Shown: positions 8,299 through 17,418 of the stretch, in pieces
Layout of the letters: each line of letters starts with the position of its first letter
How positions within the stretch are numbered: the first letter of the stretch is position 1
Source: CAWGCE01 sp964480915
GTDB taxonomy: Bacteria > Planctomycetota > Planctomycetia > Pirellulales > Pirellulaceae
DNA length: 64,000 nt
NCBI GenBank assembly: GCA_964480915.1
Contig: CAYZRS010000005.1
Span: 1-64,000, forward strand
Reading direction: 5' to 3'
The notes under the pieces: generated by a model
What the model was told of the DNA's origin: nothing
Database searches by the model: none
What the model saw: the letters and a program-made list of their open reading frames with translations, nothing else
Translations under genes and position numbers: made by a program

Positions 8299-9630
8299 AT
8301 GACGACCAAGACAATCGCTATCATCGGATTTGGCACGGTAGGCACCGGTGTGGCCAAGCTGCTGCATGAAGAATCGGCTCGCTTGGAAGATCGGGCCGGT
8401 TGCCCTTTGCAACTGAAGCACGTCGTCGTTCACGATTTGGCCAAGGAGCGCCCACTCTCATTGCCGGCCGGCGTTGTCACAGACAACTTGCAAGCGGTGC
8501 TCGACGATACAGAAGTTGACATCGTTGCACAGCTGGTGGGAGGCATCGAACCGGCGCGGACCATCATGACGCAGATATTGCAAAGTGGCAAAGATGTCGT
8601 CACTGCCAACAAAGCCCTGTTGGCCGAGCATGGTGCCGAGCTGTTCAACTTGGCCCGCAGTCTCGGCCGCTCGATCGCCTTCGAAGCTTCGGTCGCCGGT
8701 GGAGTCCCCATCATCGCCGGCATCGGTCGCAATTTGGCCGCCAACCAAGTCACTTCGCTGCGCGGCATTTTGAATGGAACGAGCAACTTCATCGTTTCGC
8801 AAATGGAAGAAGGGGGCGCCGCTTACGACGACGCGGTTAAGGATGCTCAAGTTCGCGGCTACGCCGAAGCCGACCCGACGATGGATGTCGACGGCACCGA
8901 CGCGGCACAGAAACTGGCAATCCTGGCTCACTTGGCTTTCGGAGCCGACGTCCGGTGGCAGTCGATTCCGAAAATCGGCATCGACCAACTGCAATCGGCC
9001 GATTTGCAATATGCGACCGAATTGGGCTATCGCATCAAGCTGCTGGCGATTGCCGAGCTGGCCGACAAGGGCGAAGCGCCCGGTTTAGATTTGCACGTTT
9101 CGCCAACACTCGTGCGAATCGGCACACCATTGGCCGAAGTGCGAGGGGCAAACAATGCCATCAGTGTCGTGGGCGATGCAGTGGGGCAAGTCTTCTTTCA
9201 CGGGCTAGGAGCCGGCCAAATGCCAACCGCTTCCGCGGTCGTCGCCGATCTTGTCGATTTGGCAGTCGGACGTGGTCAATTGACCTTTAACGCCTTACAA
9301 CTTTGGTCCGACCGACCGGCGAAAGTCGCAGCGCGGCACGCCGACTTGGCACGCGACCGATTCTACGTCCGGTTGCGGATCGACGATCGGCCAGGAGTCC
9401 TGGCGGAAGCTTCGGGCGCCCTGGGGCAACACGACATCTCGATCGCTTCGGTCATCCAACACGAACCAGAAGACGGTACCGGACAGGCCGATCTCGTTAT
9501 CATGACCCATCAGGCGACCGAAGGAGCCATGATGAAAGCGACATCCGACCTGGAAGCACTGACCGCCGTGCGACAACCGGTGATTCGGATGCGAGTCCTA
9601 GAACGCCGCGAAGAAAGCCGTTCTCATTAA
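8299..9630 (+). CDS. hom: Homoserine dehydrogenase with C-terminal ACT domain
   Basis: This enzyme reduces aspartate semialdehyde to homoserine with NAD(P)H, the branch step to threonine and methionine. The 443 residues show the dinucleotide-binding GFGTVGTG at 10-17, the TANKALLAEHG region near 103, the catalytic-domain stretch GILNGTSNFI near 156 with YAEADPTMDVDGTDAAQKL, and a C-terminal ACT domain from about 350 (FYVRLRIDDRPGVLAEASG). The ACT domain implies allosteric control, typically by threonine. It starts a same-strand run with the predicted homoserine kinase (36 bp gap) and aspartate kinase (39 bp gap), which looks like an operon. Confidence 0.95.
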   Translation: MTTKTIAIIGFGTVGTGVAKLLHEESARLEDRAGCPLQLKHVVVHDLAKERPLSLPAGVVTDNLQAVLDDTEVDIVAQLVGGIEPARTIMTQILQSGKDVVTANKALLAEHGAELFNLARSLGRSIAFEASVAGGVPIIAGIGRNLAANQVTSLRGILNGTSNFIVSQMEEGGAAYDDAVKDAQVRGYAEADPTMDVDGTDAAQKLAILAHLAFGADVRWQSIPKIGIDQLQSADLQYATELGYRIKLLAIAELADKGEAPGLDLHVSPTLVRIGTPLAEVRGANNAISVVGDAVGQVFFHGLGAGQMPTASAVVADLVDLAVGRGQLTFNALQLWSDRPAKVAARHADLARDRFYVRLRIDDRPGVLAEASGALGQHDISIASVIQHEPEDGTGQADLVIMTHQATEGAMMKATSDLEALTAVRQPVIRMRVLERREESRSH

Positions 9631-9666
9631 GCGAGCGTTTCCACCTCACACGAGATTCCCTTACGC

Positions 9667-10872
9667 ATGAAATACGCACTGATCATTCCCGACGGCTGTG
9701 CCGACGAACCGCAAGAATCCCTGGGCGGCAAAACGCCCCTGCAAGCGGCCAACATCCCGGCCATGGACGCCATCGCTCAGGCGGGCGTCGTCGGTCGGTC
9801 CAACAATGTGCCGGTTCACCTGACCGCCGGTTCGGCTGTCGCCAACATGAACTTGCTTGGCTACGACGTCGATCAATATTTCACGGGCCGAGCTCCGTTA
9901 GAGGCGGCCGCTCAAGGGATCGAATTGGGGCCCGACGACTGGGCCATTCGATGCAATTTAGTCACTGTCCAAGATCAAATCATGAAGGACTTCACCGCCG
10001 ATCATATCGGCTCGGACGAAGCCAAACTTCTGCTTGCCGATTTGCAGCAAGCTTTGGACGACCCGCGGTTCGAATTGGTGCCCGGTGTCAGCTATCGAAA
10101 TCTGCTGCTCTACCGAGGCGACGGAACGGCGGCGCCGTTCGCGAAAGATACCTATGGCACTCCGCCGCACGACCTGACCGATAAATCGATCGTCGACAGT
10201 TATCCTCGGGGAGCCGGGAGCGATCTGCTATTGGACATCATGGGGCGCAGCTCGGACGTGTTCGCAGGCCACGCGACGAATGCTCAGCGAGTCGCCGCGG
10301 GAGACCTACCAGCCACCAATGTCTGGTTGTGGGGGCTCGGGAAAACCCCATCGCTCCCCAATTTTGCCGACCAACATGGCATCACGGGCAAAATGATCAC
10401 CGCCGTCGACTTGTTGCGAGGCCTTGCCGCTCTGATCGGCTGGGAACGCATCGAGGTTCCCGGCGCGACCGGCTACACCGACACCGACTATGCTGCCAAA
10501 GGACGGTGGGCGATTGAGGCTCTCGAGAATACCGACCTCATTTGCGTGCACGTCGAAGCGACCGACGAAGCGTCTCACGAAGGCGATGTCGAGGCGAAGG
10601 TGCAGGGGCTTGAAGAAATCGACCGACATATCGTGGCGCCGTTGCACGAAGCACTCCGCCAGCGGGGTGACTACCGCATTCTCGTTTCTCCCGATCACCC
10701 GACTTTCTTACGTACGAAAACACACAGTCACGGTTACGTTCCGTGGACGTTCTGCGGAAATGAAGTAGAGCCTGATGGGTCGAGCTCGTATGATGAGCCG
10801 ACGTCGAACGCTTCCGAATTGAGCTTCGATGCAGGCCATCAACTGATGAGCCACTTCCTGGGAAAGAATTAG
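9667..10872 (+). CDS. Archaeal-type iPGM family protein, predicted homoserine kinase
   Basis: The 401-residue protein belongs to the alkaline-phosphatase-superfamily cofactor-independent phosphoglycerate mutases of archaeal type (ApgM). Metal and catalytic elements are visible: IPDGCAD at 7-13, HLTAGSAVANMNLLGYD near 54-70 with the candidate catalytic Ser, CVHVEATDEASHEGD near 295, and VSPDHPTFLRTKTHSHGYVPW near 338. From memory, the subfamily found beside hom and lysC has been proposed to be a non-orthologous homoserine kinase. Placement exactly between homoserine dehydrogenase and aspartate kinase supports that role in threonine synthesis, with phosphoglycerate mutase as the alternative. 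No ThrB-type kinase is present in this window. Confidence 0.8.
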   Translation: MKYALIIPDGCADEPQESLGGKTPLQAANIPAMDAIAQAGVVGRSNNVPVHLTAGSAVANMNLLGYDVDQYFTGRAPLEAAAQGIELGPDDWAIRCNLVTVQDQIMKDFTADHIGSDEAKLLLADLQQALDDPRFELVPGVSYRNLLLYRGDGTAAPFAKDTYGTPPHDLTDKSIVDSYPRGAGSDLLLDIMGRSSDVFAGHATNAQRVAAGDLPATNVWLWGLGKTPSLPNFADQHGITGKMITAVDLLRGLAALIGWERIEVPGATGYTDTDYAAKGRWAIEALENTDLICVHVEATDEASHEGDVEAKVQGLEEIDRHIVAPLHEALRQRGDYRILVSPDHPTFLRTKTHSHGYVPWTFCGNEVEPDGSSSYDEPTSNASELSFDAGHQLMSHFLGKN

Positions 10873-10911
10873 CCGCTTCGACATCTCGGTCGACATCTAA
10901 GAAGAAAAGTT

Positions 10912-12702
10912 ATGTCTCTCATTGTGCAAAAATTTGGCGGCACGAGTGTCGCCGACACGAAGAAAATCCTGGCCGCCGCGAGGAAGGCCATTCGCGCTCA
11001 GAAAGATGGCAACGCGGTTGTGATGGTCGTCAGCGCGATGGGCAAGAATACCGATTTGTTGGTGAGCCTGGCGAATGAGCTGCACGACAGCCCACCGGCG
11101 CGAGAAATGGACATGTTGTTGTCGACGGGCGAGCAGGTCAGTGTCGCCCTTATGGCGATGGCGGTCGACGCGCTCGGTTCGCAAGCCGTCAGCCTGACCG
11201 GTGCTCAAATCGGCATCAAAACGGACGCCACGCATACCAAAGCCCGCATCAAATCGATTTCCACCGATCGCATTCAAAGCCTCATTAAAGAGGACAAGAT
11301 CGTCATCGCCGCCGGATTCCAAGGCATCGACGAAGACTTCAATATCACGACGTTGGGACGAGGTGGTAGCGACACAACGGCCGTCGCGCTGGCCGCCGTT
11401 TTGCACGCCAATGCCTGCGAGATTCACACCGACGTCGACGGTGTTTACACGACCGACCCACGTCTTGTGCCAGAAGCTCGCTGCCATTCCTACATCACCT
11501 ACGACGAGATGTTGGAGCTGGCCAGTCTCGGGGCGGGTGTCATGCACAGCCGGGCGATCGAATTTGCCAAAAAATACGATGTACCAATTCATGTTCGCAA
11601 CAGTGCCAGTGACGTCCCGGGCACGATGATTAGCTGCCAAGCAGCCAGCGACAATCCGGCCGTGTGCGGTGCCGCGCTGACACTTGATGAGGCCCGCATC
11701 ACCGTCTCGGACGTACCCGACGTGCCCGGCACCAGCCACGAAATATTTTCTCGCGTCGCGGCCAAGAAAGTGACCGTCGACATGATCGTGCAAAACGTGG
11801 CCCGCCAAGGGAAAGCGACGATCTCGTTCACGGTCCCCAAAAGCGAATTTGCAACGACGCTGGAAGCCCTCGATGAAGCTGCGGCAAGCGTCGGACCATT
11901 CCTCGTGTCGTACGACGAGAACGTCTCGAAAGTCTCGGTTGTCGGCATGGGCATGGCCGAACAGGCGGGCGTCGCCAACCAAATGTTCAACGCGCTGGCG
12001 ACCGAAGGGATCAACCTGGAAATGATCACAACCAGCGAGATCAAAATCTCGGTGCTGATCGCGCGAGCCCGGGCGCTCGATGCACTCCGGACGGTGCACA
12101 ATGCGTTTGATTTGCACGAACGCCGCGAGACGGCTCGACCGAAGGAAGCGCCCGTTCGCAACCTGCGCTCGACCGATACCGCAGAGATCGTCTCGCGACT
12201 GGCCCGATTCGAAATGGAAGAATTATTCCTCGACGACATTTCGCTCGATTCGACGCAAGGTCGTGTGACGATCGATGGAATTCCCGATACACCAGGTGTT
12301 GCCGCCGCGGTCTTTGAAGAAATTGCCCGAGTCGGAATCTTTGTCGATATGATCGTCCAGAGTACCGGTCATGACGGGCTGGCCAATCTCAGTTTCACCG
12401 TGCCGGAAGCCAAGCTGGCCGAAAGCGCTAAGGTGGCATCTGTGATTGGAGAAAAACTGAAGTGCGGCAATGTTTCTAGCAGCTCGAACATCGCGAAACT
12501 TTCCGTCTCGGGGATTGGGCTCCGCAGCCATACCGGCGTCGCCATCCGCATGTTTGGTGCCCTGGCCGAGCAAGGGATCAACGTGGCAATGATCAACACC
12601 AGCGAAGTGCGGGTCAACGTCGTTGTCGACGGTGATCACGGCCCGCAGGCGCTCGCTTGCCTCGAAGCGGCTTTTGCAGATACGCTCGACAAAACAACCT
12701 AA
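10912..12702 (+). CDS. lysC: Aspartate kinase with duplicated regulatory region (four ACT domains)
   Basis: Aspartate kinase phosphorylates aspartate, the first step to lysine, threonine and methionine. The kinase domain (about 1-245) has VQKFGGTSVAD at the start and TTLGRGGSDTTAVALA near 145. The protein is 596 residues, well above the roughly 400 of common monofunctional enzymes. Two ACT pairs follow: one at about 265-410 (VPGTSHEIFSRVA, VVGMGMAEQAGVANQMF) and a related copy at about 440-590 (TPGVAAAVFEEIA, VSGIGLRSHTGVAIRMF). Four-ACT aspartate kinases are known in cyanobacteria. This suggests layered feedback by lysine and threonine. It is the last gene of the hom set. Confidence 0.95.
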   Translation: MSLIVQKFGGTSVADTKKILAAARKAIRAQKDGNAVVMVVSAMGKNTDLLVSLANELHDSPPAREMDMLLSTGEQVSVALMAMAVDALGSQAVSLTGAQIGIKTDATHTKARIKSISTDRIQSLIKEDKIVIAAGFQGIDEDFNITTLGRGGSDTTAVALAAVLHANACEIHTDVDGVYTTDPRLVPEARCHSYITYDEMLELASLGAGVMHSRAIEFAKKYDVPIHVRNSASDVPGTMISCQAASDNPAVCGAALTLDEARITVSDVPDVPGTSHEIFSRVAAKKVTVDMIVQNVARQGKATISFTVPKSEFATTLEALDEAAASVGPFLVSYDENVSKVSVVGMGMAEQAGVANQMFNALATEGINLEMITTSEIKISVLIARARALDALRTVHNAFDLHERRETARPKEAPVRNLRSTDTAEIVSRLARFEMEELFLDDISLDSTQGRVTIDGIPDTPGVAAAVFEEIARVGIFVDMIVQSTGHDGLANLSFTVPEAKLAESAKVASVIGEKLKCGNVSSSSNIAKLSVSGIGLRSHTGVAIRMFGALAEQGINVAMINTSEVRVNVVVDGDHGPQALACLEAAFADTLDKTT

Positions 12703-12806
12703 AGCCGTTACGACTTCTGGCAGCCATCGATGCATTGGTTGGCGACCGCCGACCCCTCGCCCAATAACCGCCGGCCTTGCGAAACGCACCCCGATCAAGA
12801 ATTGTC

Positions 12807-13559
12807 ATGAGCGATATTCAAGTGGCATGGCCCGCCTTCAGTGACATCCCAGCACTGGGCGACGACGAGGTCCATGTGTGGTTTGTCTCACTGCAAGCAA
12901 AGGACGAGTTCCAACTACACCAACTGCGAACTTGGCTGATACCGGCCGAGCAGGAGCGGGCGGATCGCTTTCTGTTTGAAAAACATCGTGACCGTTTCAT
13001 TGTGGGTCGCGCTCGCCAACGCCAGTTGCTGGGGCTCTATCAAAAGCTGCCGCCCGTCGAAGTCGACTTTCAATACGACGGACTGGGCAAGCCTTCTTTT
13101 CGTGGATCGAAACCGGGCGAAGGGCTGTGCTTTAACTTCACCAACTCGGACCAAGCCGGCATGCTGGCCGTCTCGCGTGATCTGGAGCTGGGAATCGACT
13201 TGGAGCGACTACGCCCTTTGCAAAACTTGGAAGGTCTTGCCGAACGCTTTTTCACTGCGGCCGAAACCGAAGAAATTTTGGCCGCCGAAGGGCAAGCCCA
13301 ACGCGAATTGTTCTTCCGCTGCTGGACGCGGAAAGAGGCCTATCTAAAAGCGGTCGGTAAGGGGCTCACCTTCCCACTGAACTTGGTTCAAGTTTCCATC
13401 GCCGCCAACGAGCCGGCCTGCATTCTCTCCATCAACCATGACGCCGCCGCGGCAGCCGTTTGGAAGCTGCAGCACCTGGACCCCGTCGGCGGTCATTTCG
13501 GTGCCCTGGCTCATGCGGGGCAACAACAAAGCGTGAAATGCATGCATTGGCCCGGCTGA
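12807..13559 (+). CDS. 4'-phosphopantetheinyl transferase, Sfp family
   Basis: This enzyme moves the 4'-phosphopantetheine arm of CoA to a serine of carrier proteins. The 250-residue protein has the Sfp signatures: LGKPSFRG near 95, FNFTNSDQAGMLAVS near 111, the Mg-binding ELGIDLERLRP near 130, and FFRCWTRKEAYLKAVGKGL near 170, where Glu and Lys are catalytic. Sfp-type size suggests targets in polyketide, nonribosomal peptide or fatty acid synthases, but no carrier protein is encoded here. A TTG at 12777 would add ten residues; the ATG at 12807 is preferred although its Shine-Dalgarno is weak. It starts 104 bp after lysC. Confidence 0.9.
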   Translation: MSDIQVAWPAFSDIPALGDDEVHVWFVSLQAKDEFQLHQLRTWLIPAEQERADRFLFEKHRDRFIVGRARQRQLLGLYQKLPPVEVDFQYDGLGKPSFRGSKPGEGLCFNFTNSDQAGMLAVSRDLELGIDLERLRPLQNLEGLAERFFTAAETEEILAAEGQAQRELFFRCWTRKEAYLKAVGKGLTFPLNLVQVSIAANEPACILSINHDAAAAAVWKLQHLDPVGGHFGALAHAGQQQSVKCMHWPG

Positions 13560-13673
13560 TTGCCCAGAATCTTCGAATTCGGGGCATCTCTTGGCGCACT
13601 GCGCATGGTCTCTGGGCCAAGAAATCCGTAGGATATTGAGCGTCACATTCCAGCTCTCACCTGAGGTATACCC

Positions 13674-14603
13674 ATGCGTTCAAACCGAACTTTGTTGATT
13701 CTCTTGGCAGGCTTGATGGCCGTAGTGGTTGGCTCAGCCGACTGCTGTGCCCAGGGAACGGCCACTGCCACCGCGACCGATGCGAAGCTTCGTTGGAAAT
13801 TTACCAAGGGAAAGAAGTATCGATTGGAAATGAAGCAGGACATGACGCAAAACATGATGATGCAAAACCAACCGATGGAAACCTCCAACAAGACGACGAC
13901 CTACATGACCTGGGAGGTCGTCGATGTCGATGAAGCCGGCACCGCAGCCATCGAGTCCAAAGTGGAACGCATGACGATGGCAATGAATACTCCGATGGGC
14001 CAATTTGATATCGATACCGATGAGAAAGAAGATCCGCCCGGTATGGGGGCTCAGATTGCAGCTTCGATTCGCCCCATGATCGGCGTAACTTTCAGCCAAA
14101 ACATGGACACGCGGGGCAAGATCAGCGATGTCGTTATCCCAGAAGGCGCGCTCGCTGGCATGAAGAATCAGATGGGCGGGATGGGTATGAGCGCCGATCA
14201 ACTGAAGGAAATGACGAGCAAAGTATCGCCCGTCTTTCCCGAAGAGGACATGGAAATCGGCAAGTCGTGGAACCAAGTCAGTGAAAGCAACTCGCCCGTC
14301 GGTACCATCGAAGTCGACAATACCTACAAGTACGAAGGAACGACCACGGTCGGCGATGAACTCGTCCACCGCATTGGCATCGTCACGAAGATGGCATTCC
14401 CGGCCGAACCCAACGAAATGGGCATGATGATCAAAGTCACCGAACAAGACACCAAAGGCACGCTCTACTTCAGCCAAACGAAGGGGCAATTGATGAAATC
14501 GGAAGTCGACCAAGACATGACGATGAACATTACGGCCGCCGGTCACGACATCGTGCAAAAAATGAAACAGAAGGTCACTGCCACATTTACCGAAGTCAAG
14601 TAA
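13674..14603 (+). CDS. Secreted hypothetical protein, DUF6263-like
   Basis: The 309 residues begin with a clear signal peptide (basic MRSNR, hydrophobic LLILLAGLMAVVVG, cut after ADCCAQ or nearby). The mature part is rich in Met and Thr (DMTQNMMMQNQPM) and has alternating strands such as YRLEMKQDMT and TTYMTWEVVDVDEAGTAAIESKVERM. That pattern resembles planctomycete proteins of the DUF6263 kind, whose function is unknown. The family call rests on memory of the pattern, not on a search. The ATG has GAGG seven to eight bases upstream. A strong terminator follows at 14631-14668. Confidence 0.75.
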   Translation: MRSNRTLLILLAGLMAVVVGSADCCAQGTATATATDAKLRWKFTKGKKYRLEMKQDMTQNMMMQNQPMETSNKTTTYMTWEVVDVDEAGTAAIESKVERMTMAMNTPMGQFDIDTDEKEDPPGMGAQIAASIRPMIGVTFSQNMDTRGKISDVVIPEGALAGMKNQMGGMGMSADQLKEMTSKVSPVFPEEDMEIGKSWNQVSESNSPVGTIEVDNTYKYEGTTTVGDELVHRIGIVTKMAFPAEPNEMGMMIKVTEQDTKGTLYFSQTKGQLMKSEVDQDMTMNITAAGHDIVQKMKQKVTATFTEVK

Positions 14604-14630
14604 GTGAAGGGCACGAGAAAAAGAGACCCC

Positions 14631-14668
14631 ATGGGCCGTCAAGCAGTCGCTTGACGGCCCATCTTTTT
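14631..14668 (+). terminator. Rho-independent terminator
   Basis: ATGGGCCGTCAAGC (14631-14644) and GCTTGACGGCCCAT (14649-14662) form a 14-bp stem with a four-base loop, then CTTTTT. It ends the plus-strand gene. The left flank is A-rich, so it may also serve the convergent minus-strand gene that ends at 14695. Confidence 0.85.
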
Positions 14669-14694
14669 GAGCTGATGCCGTCCGGGCGACGTCG

Positions 14695-15729
14695 CTATCG
14701 CTGGCGAACGCAGACGCTGGCAAATAACGCCAACCAGACGAGCCACCCGTGAGGTTCCGGCACGGCCACCGCGTCGGCCGACGCGAACTTGTGGGCGTTC
14801 CAGAGGATGAAGTCTCCGCCATTGACCGAGCCATCCGCGTTGAAATCGCCACCCGTCCAGCTGGCGGTATTCGTAAATTTGTTGGCATTCCAGGCAACAA
14901 AGTCGGCTCCATCGACCGTCCCGCTGAGATCGGCATCGCCGTACAGATACGGTCGTCGCACCGGAAGATTCTCTTCGCCAGCGACCCGCAGCCATTCACC
15001 CAAGTCGTCCGAATCGACGATGCCGGAATCATCGATGTCGAATTGAAGATCGGTGGAACCGGCTGCCAACGCCGCCACCAGCAGATCGACATCTGCCGTC
15101 CCACAGGACTGATCCGCATCGAGATCACACGCCAGTTCATAATTGATAATCAACTCAGCCGCGGCACGGTCCTGTGTGTTTTCCAAGCTGGCCACCAGAA
15201 ACGTCGCAAAGTTGAAAGTCTCGCTGCGGACAGAAAAGAAATCGCTACCGCCTGCCAACGCTTGCTCGAGCGGCGTGAGGTTGTCCAATGAGATCGTTAA
15301 CGGACTACCCTCATCGGGTCCATTCAGATTCGTGGCGTAGGTTGGGTTCGCCAGCAAGGTACCAGAGGTCGAAACCGGATTGTCGAAATCGTCGTCATCG
15401 ATGATGTTGTCACTGGCGAAACCGTGGAATTCGACCGTTGCCGTTGCAGCAGTGTTCGAAATAAGGTTCGTCGTGACAAATCGGAGCGCCGCCGAAGAAA
15501 CCGTCGTGCCGGATGGCACGGAAGACAGATCAAACACAAACGATCCACGACGAATATTCGATCCACCCGACATGGATGTTTGTACCGACTCGTTGGCATC
15601 GAAGACCGTAATCCCATTCACGCCTGACGACTGGATACCAGCGTCGTTGATTGTCACGAGTGGAATTGGCTGCGCGGTACATGGAACAACCAGCAAGAAA
15701 GTAGTGAAAGCAAATACGATTCTCTTCAT
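14695..15729 (-). CDS. PEP-CTERM protein with four EF-hand dockerin-like module
   Basis: The 344-residue protein starts with a signal peptide (MKRIVFAFTTFLLVVPCTAQ). A beta-rich domain follows (SFVFDLSSVPSGTTVSSAALRF), like the DNRLRE/discoidin-type stalk domains of secreted proteins. From about 200 there is a Ca-binding module of four EF-hand-like loops: DLDADQSCGTADVDLL, FDIDDSGIVDSDDL, GDADLSGTVDGADFVAWN and GDFNADGSVNGGDFILWN. It ends with VPEP plus a hydrophobic segment and QR, a PEP-CTERM sorting signal read by an exosortase. The same module recurs in three other proteins of this window. It is probably a surface protein; no enzymatic domain is seen. Confidence 0.85.
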   Translation of the reverse strand: MKRIVFAFTTFLLVVPCTAQPIPLVTINDAGIQSSGVNGITVFDANESVQTSMSGGSNIRRGSFVFDLSSVPSGTTVSSAALRFVTTNLISNTAATATVEFHGFASDNIIDDDDFDNPVSTSGTLLANPTYATNLNGPDEGSPLTISLDNLTPLEQALAGGSDFFSVRSETFNFATFLVASLENTQDRAAAELIINYELACDLDADQSCGTADVDLLVAALAAGSTDLQFDIDDSGIVDSDDLGEWLRVAGEENLPVRRPYLYGDADLSGTVDGADFVAWNANKFTNTASWTGGDFNADGSVNGGDFILWNAHKFASADAVAVPEPHGWLVWLALFASVCVRQR

Positions 15730-16030
15730 TGACTTAGCCTTTTTTGTTAGGAAAAGAATGCCCTATAGGAACCCATGGGCGGAGGGAACCCATGGGCGGA
15801 GCAAAAACCGCGGACGCGGTCGCCCAGACACCCCTCAATACAGGGGGTGTGTAATCGCCAATATACGAATAGATAACGGTAAGACAACCACTTTTTGAAG
15901 AGGCCCATCACACGGCACCACGGACTGGCTCGTTTGAAAAGGCACAGGCCAACGAGCGGAGATGGATGTCTGCCCCAGAAACCGAGCAAGGGTTCTGCGC
16001 AGGCGTGGCGTCGCCGGCCGGCCGAGCCGC
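15730..16030. other. Intergenic region with a 17-bp tandem repeat
   Basis: The 301 bases between two minus-strand genes hold a direct repeat of GGAACCCATGGGCGGA at 15768-15783 and 15785-15800, each copy containing the palindrome CCCATGGG. It lies about 40-70 bases upstream of the ATG at 15729 on that gene's strand, so it could be a protein-binding site. I see no RNA gene or ORF with support here. Confidence 0.5.
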
Positions 16031-17047
16031 TTACCGCATGGCCGCTTTGTTGTCGGCAGATTCGGTCGAGCGGACAGAGGCGGTCGCTTTGCAGCTCGCC
16101 TTGGCACCGCTGCCCAGGTCGGTCTCGACGTGAATCGTCATCGCCAGGTCGCCTGGCTCGTCGGTGGCGGTGAAGGTAACCGGAATGAAGTGAAGTTTTT
16201 TGGCTCCACTCGGATTCTTAAACGTCAGGCAATCGCCATCGCAATAAACGTCGGTCACTTGAAACGGTCGTTTGGCGCGGACGACGATTTGCCGTGTGAC
16301 ACGTTGTCCCGGTTGAAGATTACCCAGCGGTAGCGAAGCGGGACTCACCGTGACGCTCGGCTGGACATTCCCTTTCACCGTGAGGGGAATTCGACCGAGT
16401 TTGTTATCGTTGGTGACGAGGACGAACTGATCGGTTAGGTGCCCGACGGGGACATTCCCTTTCATCTTCACCAACATTTCGTATTCGACCCGACCGCCGC
16501 CTCGACGTTGCTCTCTTAACTTAATGTCGTAGTAATCGTTGGGAGTTTCGACATCACGCAATCGCCACGAGTTCCTTCCTGCGTAGACGATCTTGACGGA
16601 TTGCTGAGCAGAAGAGCCGGCATCGACATCGCCAAACTCCACTTCGCCCGGATGGACAACAACATCTTGCCGGATAAACCCACGTACGTTCAGCTGCACT
16701 TCCGCCGGGTAGGGTTTGTCGATCACAACGGTAATCGTTGCTTTCTTTTCCCCTAAGAAGTTCCGTGTGTTGAACTTCGCATGGACGCGACCTTTTTCCC
16801 ACGTCTTCAGGGAAGGGTTGATCACCGTGGGTGAGGTGCAGCCACAGCTGCTACGCACGGCCGAGATGTGAAATTCTTCTTCGTAAATATTCTCAAACTC
16901 AAAATCGAATTCGACCACGGCACCGCGCGCGACCGTTTCGAAATCGTGAGAAAGTGTGCTGAACATCTTGCGGGCCCATTCTTTGGCAACGACGGGGCTC
17001 GCCAGAGACGAAATCAACAACGGCAGAATGAATAGATATTTGTTCAC
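16031..17047 (-). CDS. Exported DUF1573 domain protein
   Basis: From the GTG at 17047 the protein is 338 residues and begins with a good signal peptide (NKYLFILPLLISSLASPVVA). The DUF1573 core follows: DFETVARGAVVEFDFEFEN, then VRSSCGCTSPTV with its conserved CGC motif and a GRVHAKFNTRNFLGEKKATITV strand pair. Two or three further Ig-like beta domains make up the C-terminal half (FGDVDAGSSAQQSVKI, LGNLQPGQRVTRQIVV). An upstream GTG at 17107 would add 20 residues that would spoil the signal peptide. The family is abundant in planctomycetes and of unknown function; a periplasmic location is inferred. Confidence 0.85.
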   Translation of the reverse strand: MNKYLFILPLLISSLASPVVAKEWARKMFSTLSHDFETVARGAVVEFDFEFENIYEEEFHISAVRSSCGCTSPTVINPSLKTWEKGRVHAKFNTRNFLGEKKATITVVIDKPYPAEVQLNVRGFIRQDVVVHPGEVEFGDVDAGSSAQQSVKIVYAGRNSWRLRDVETPNDYYDIKLREQRRGGGRVEYEMLVKMKGNVPVGHLTDQFVLVTNDNKLGRIPLTVKGNVQPSVTVSPASLPLGNLQPGQRVTRQIVVRAKRPFQVTDVYCDGDCLTFKNPSGAKKLHFIPVTFTATDEPGDLAMTIHVETDLGSGAKASCKATASVRSTESADNKAAMR

Positions 17048-17418
17048 AATAGATCTCAGATCGACGGTGACAGCACGGCGCCACAAGGGATTATCCTCAC
17101 CCTCCACCGACCGTCACAGGACTCCTTGTACACCGCACCTGCATAAATGTTCCACATCCCGTGGCCTATTGACAAGACTAACAGACCGGCAAATTTCGCG
17201 TAACTCTTTACGGGTCATTTGGTTGCTAAAGAACCCAATCCCCAGGAAGAGACCGAACAGGATTGACAGTTACATCTTGCGCCGGCCGTGGCACCGCTCG
17301 TTTACAGGCGCCGCATAACTCGACTAAACTCTCAGATTCGTCAAAACCAGCCAACTCTCGTCCAGCAGCTCGAAAGCACGACTTTTCGGCCGTTTGAGAC
17401 CCATAGGACTCCCGTCTG
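17048..17418. other. Divergent intergenic region (DUF1573 / ffh)
   Basis: This 371-base stretch separates divergent genes and should hold both promoters. Two TTGACA hexamers on the plus strand (17169-17174 and 17263-17268) are candidate -35 boxes for ffh, but neither has a convincing -10 at the right distance. No RNA gene or ORF is supported. Confidence 0.4.

Noticed and set aside
9303..10184. 293-codon frame overlapping hom and the iPGM-like gene
   Set aside because: Arg-rich shadow in another frame spanning the boundary of two clear genes.
10897..12117. 406-codon open frame antisense to lysC
   Set aside because: GC-rich third positions of lysC keep the opposite strand open. The product is His/Arg-rich with no family pattern or ribosome-binding site.
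13734..15140. 468-codon open frame antisense to the DUF6263-like gene and overlapping the PEP-CTERM gene
   Set aside because: It crosses a strong terminator and two better-supported genes, and its translation shows no domain.
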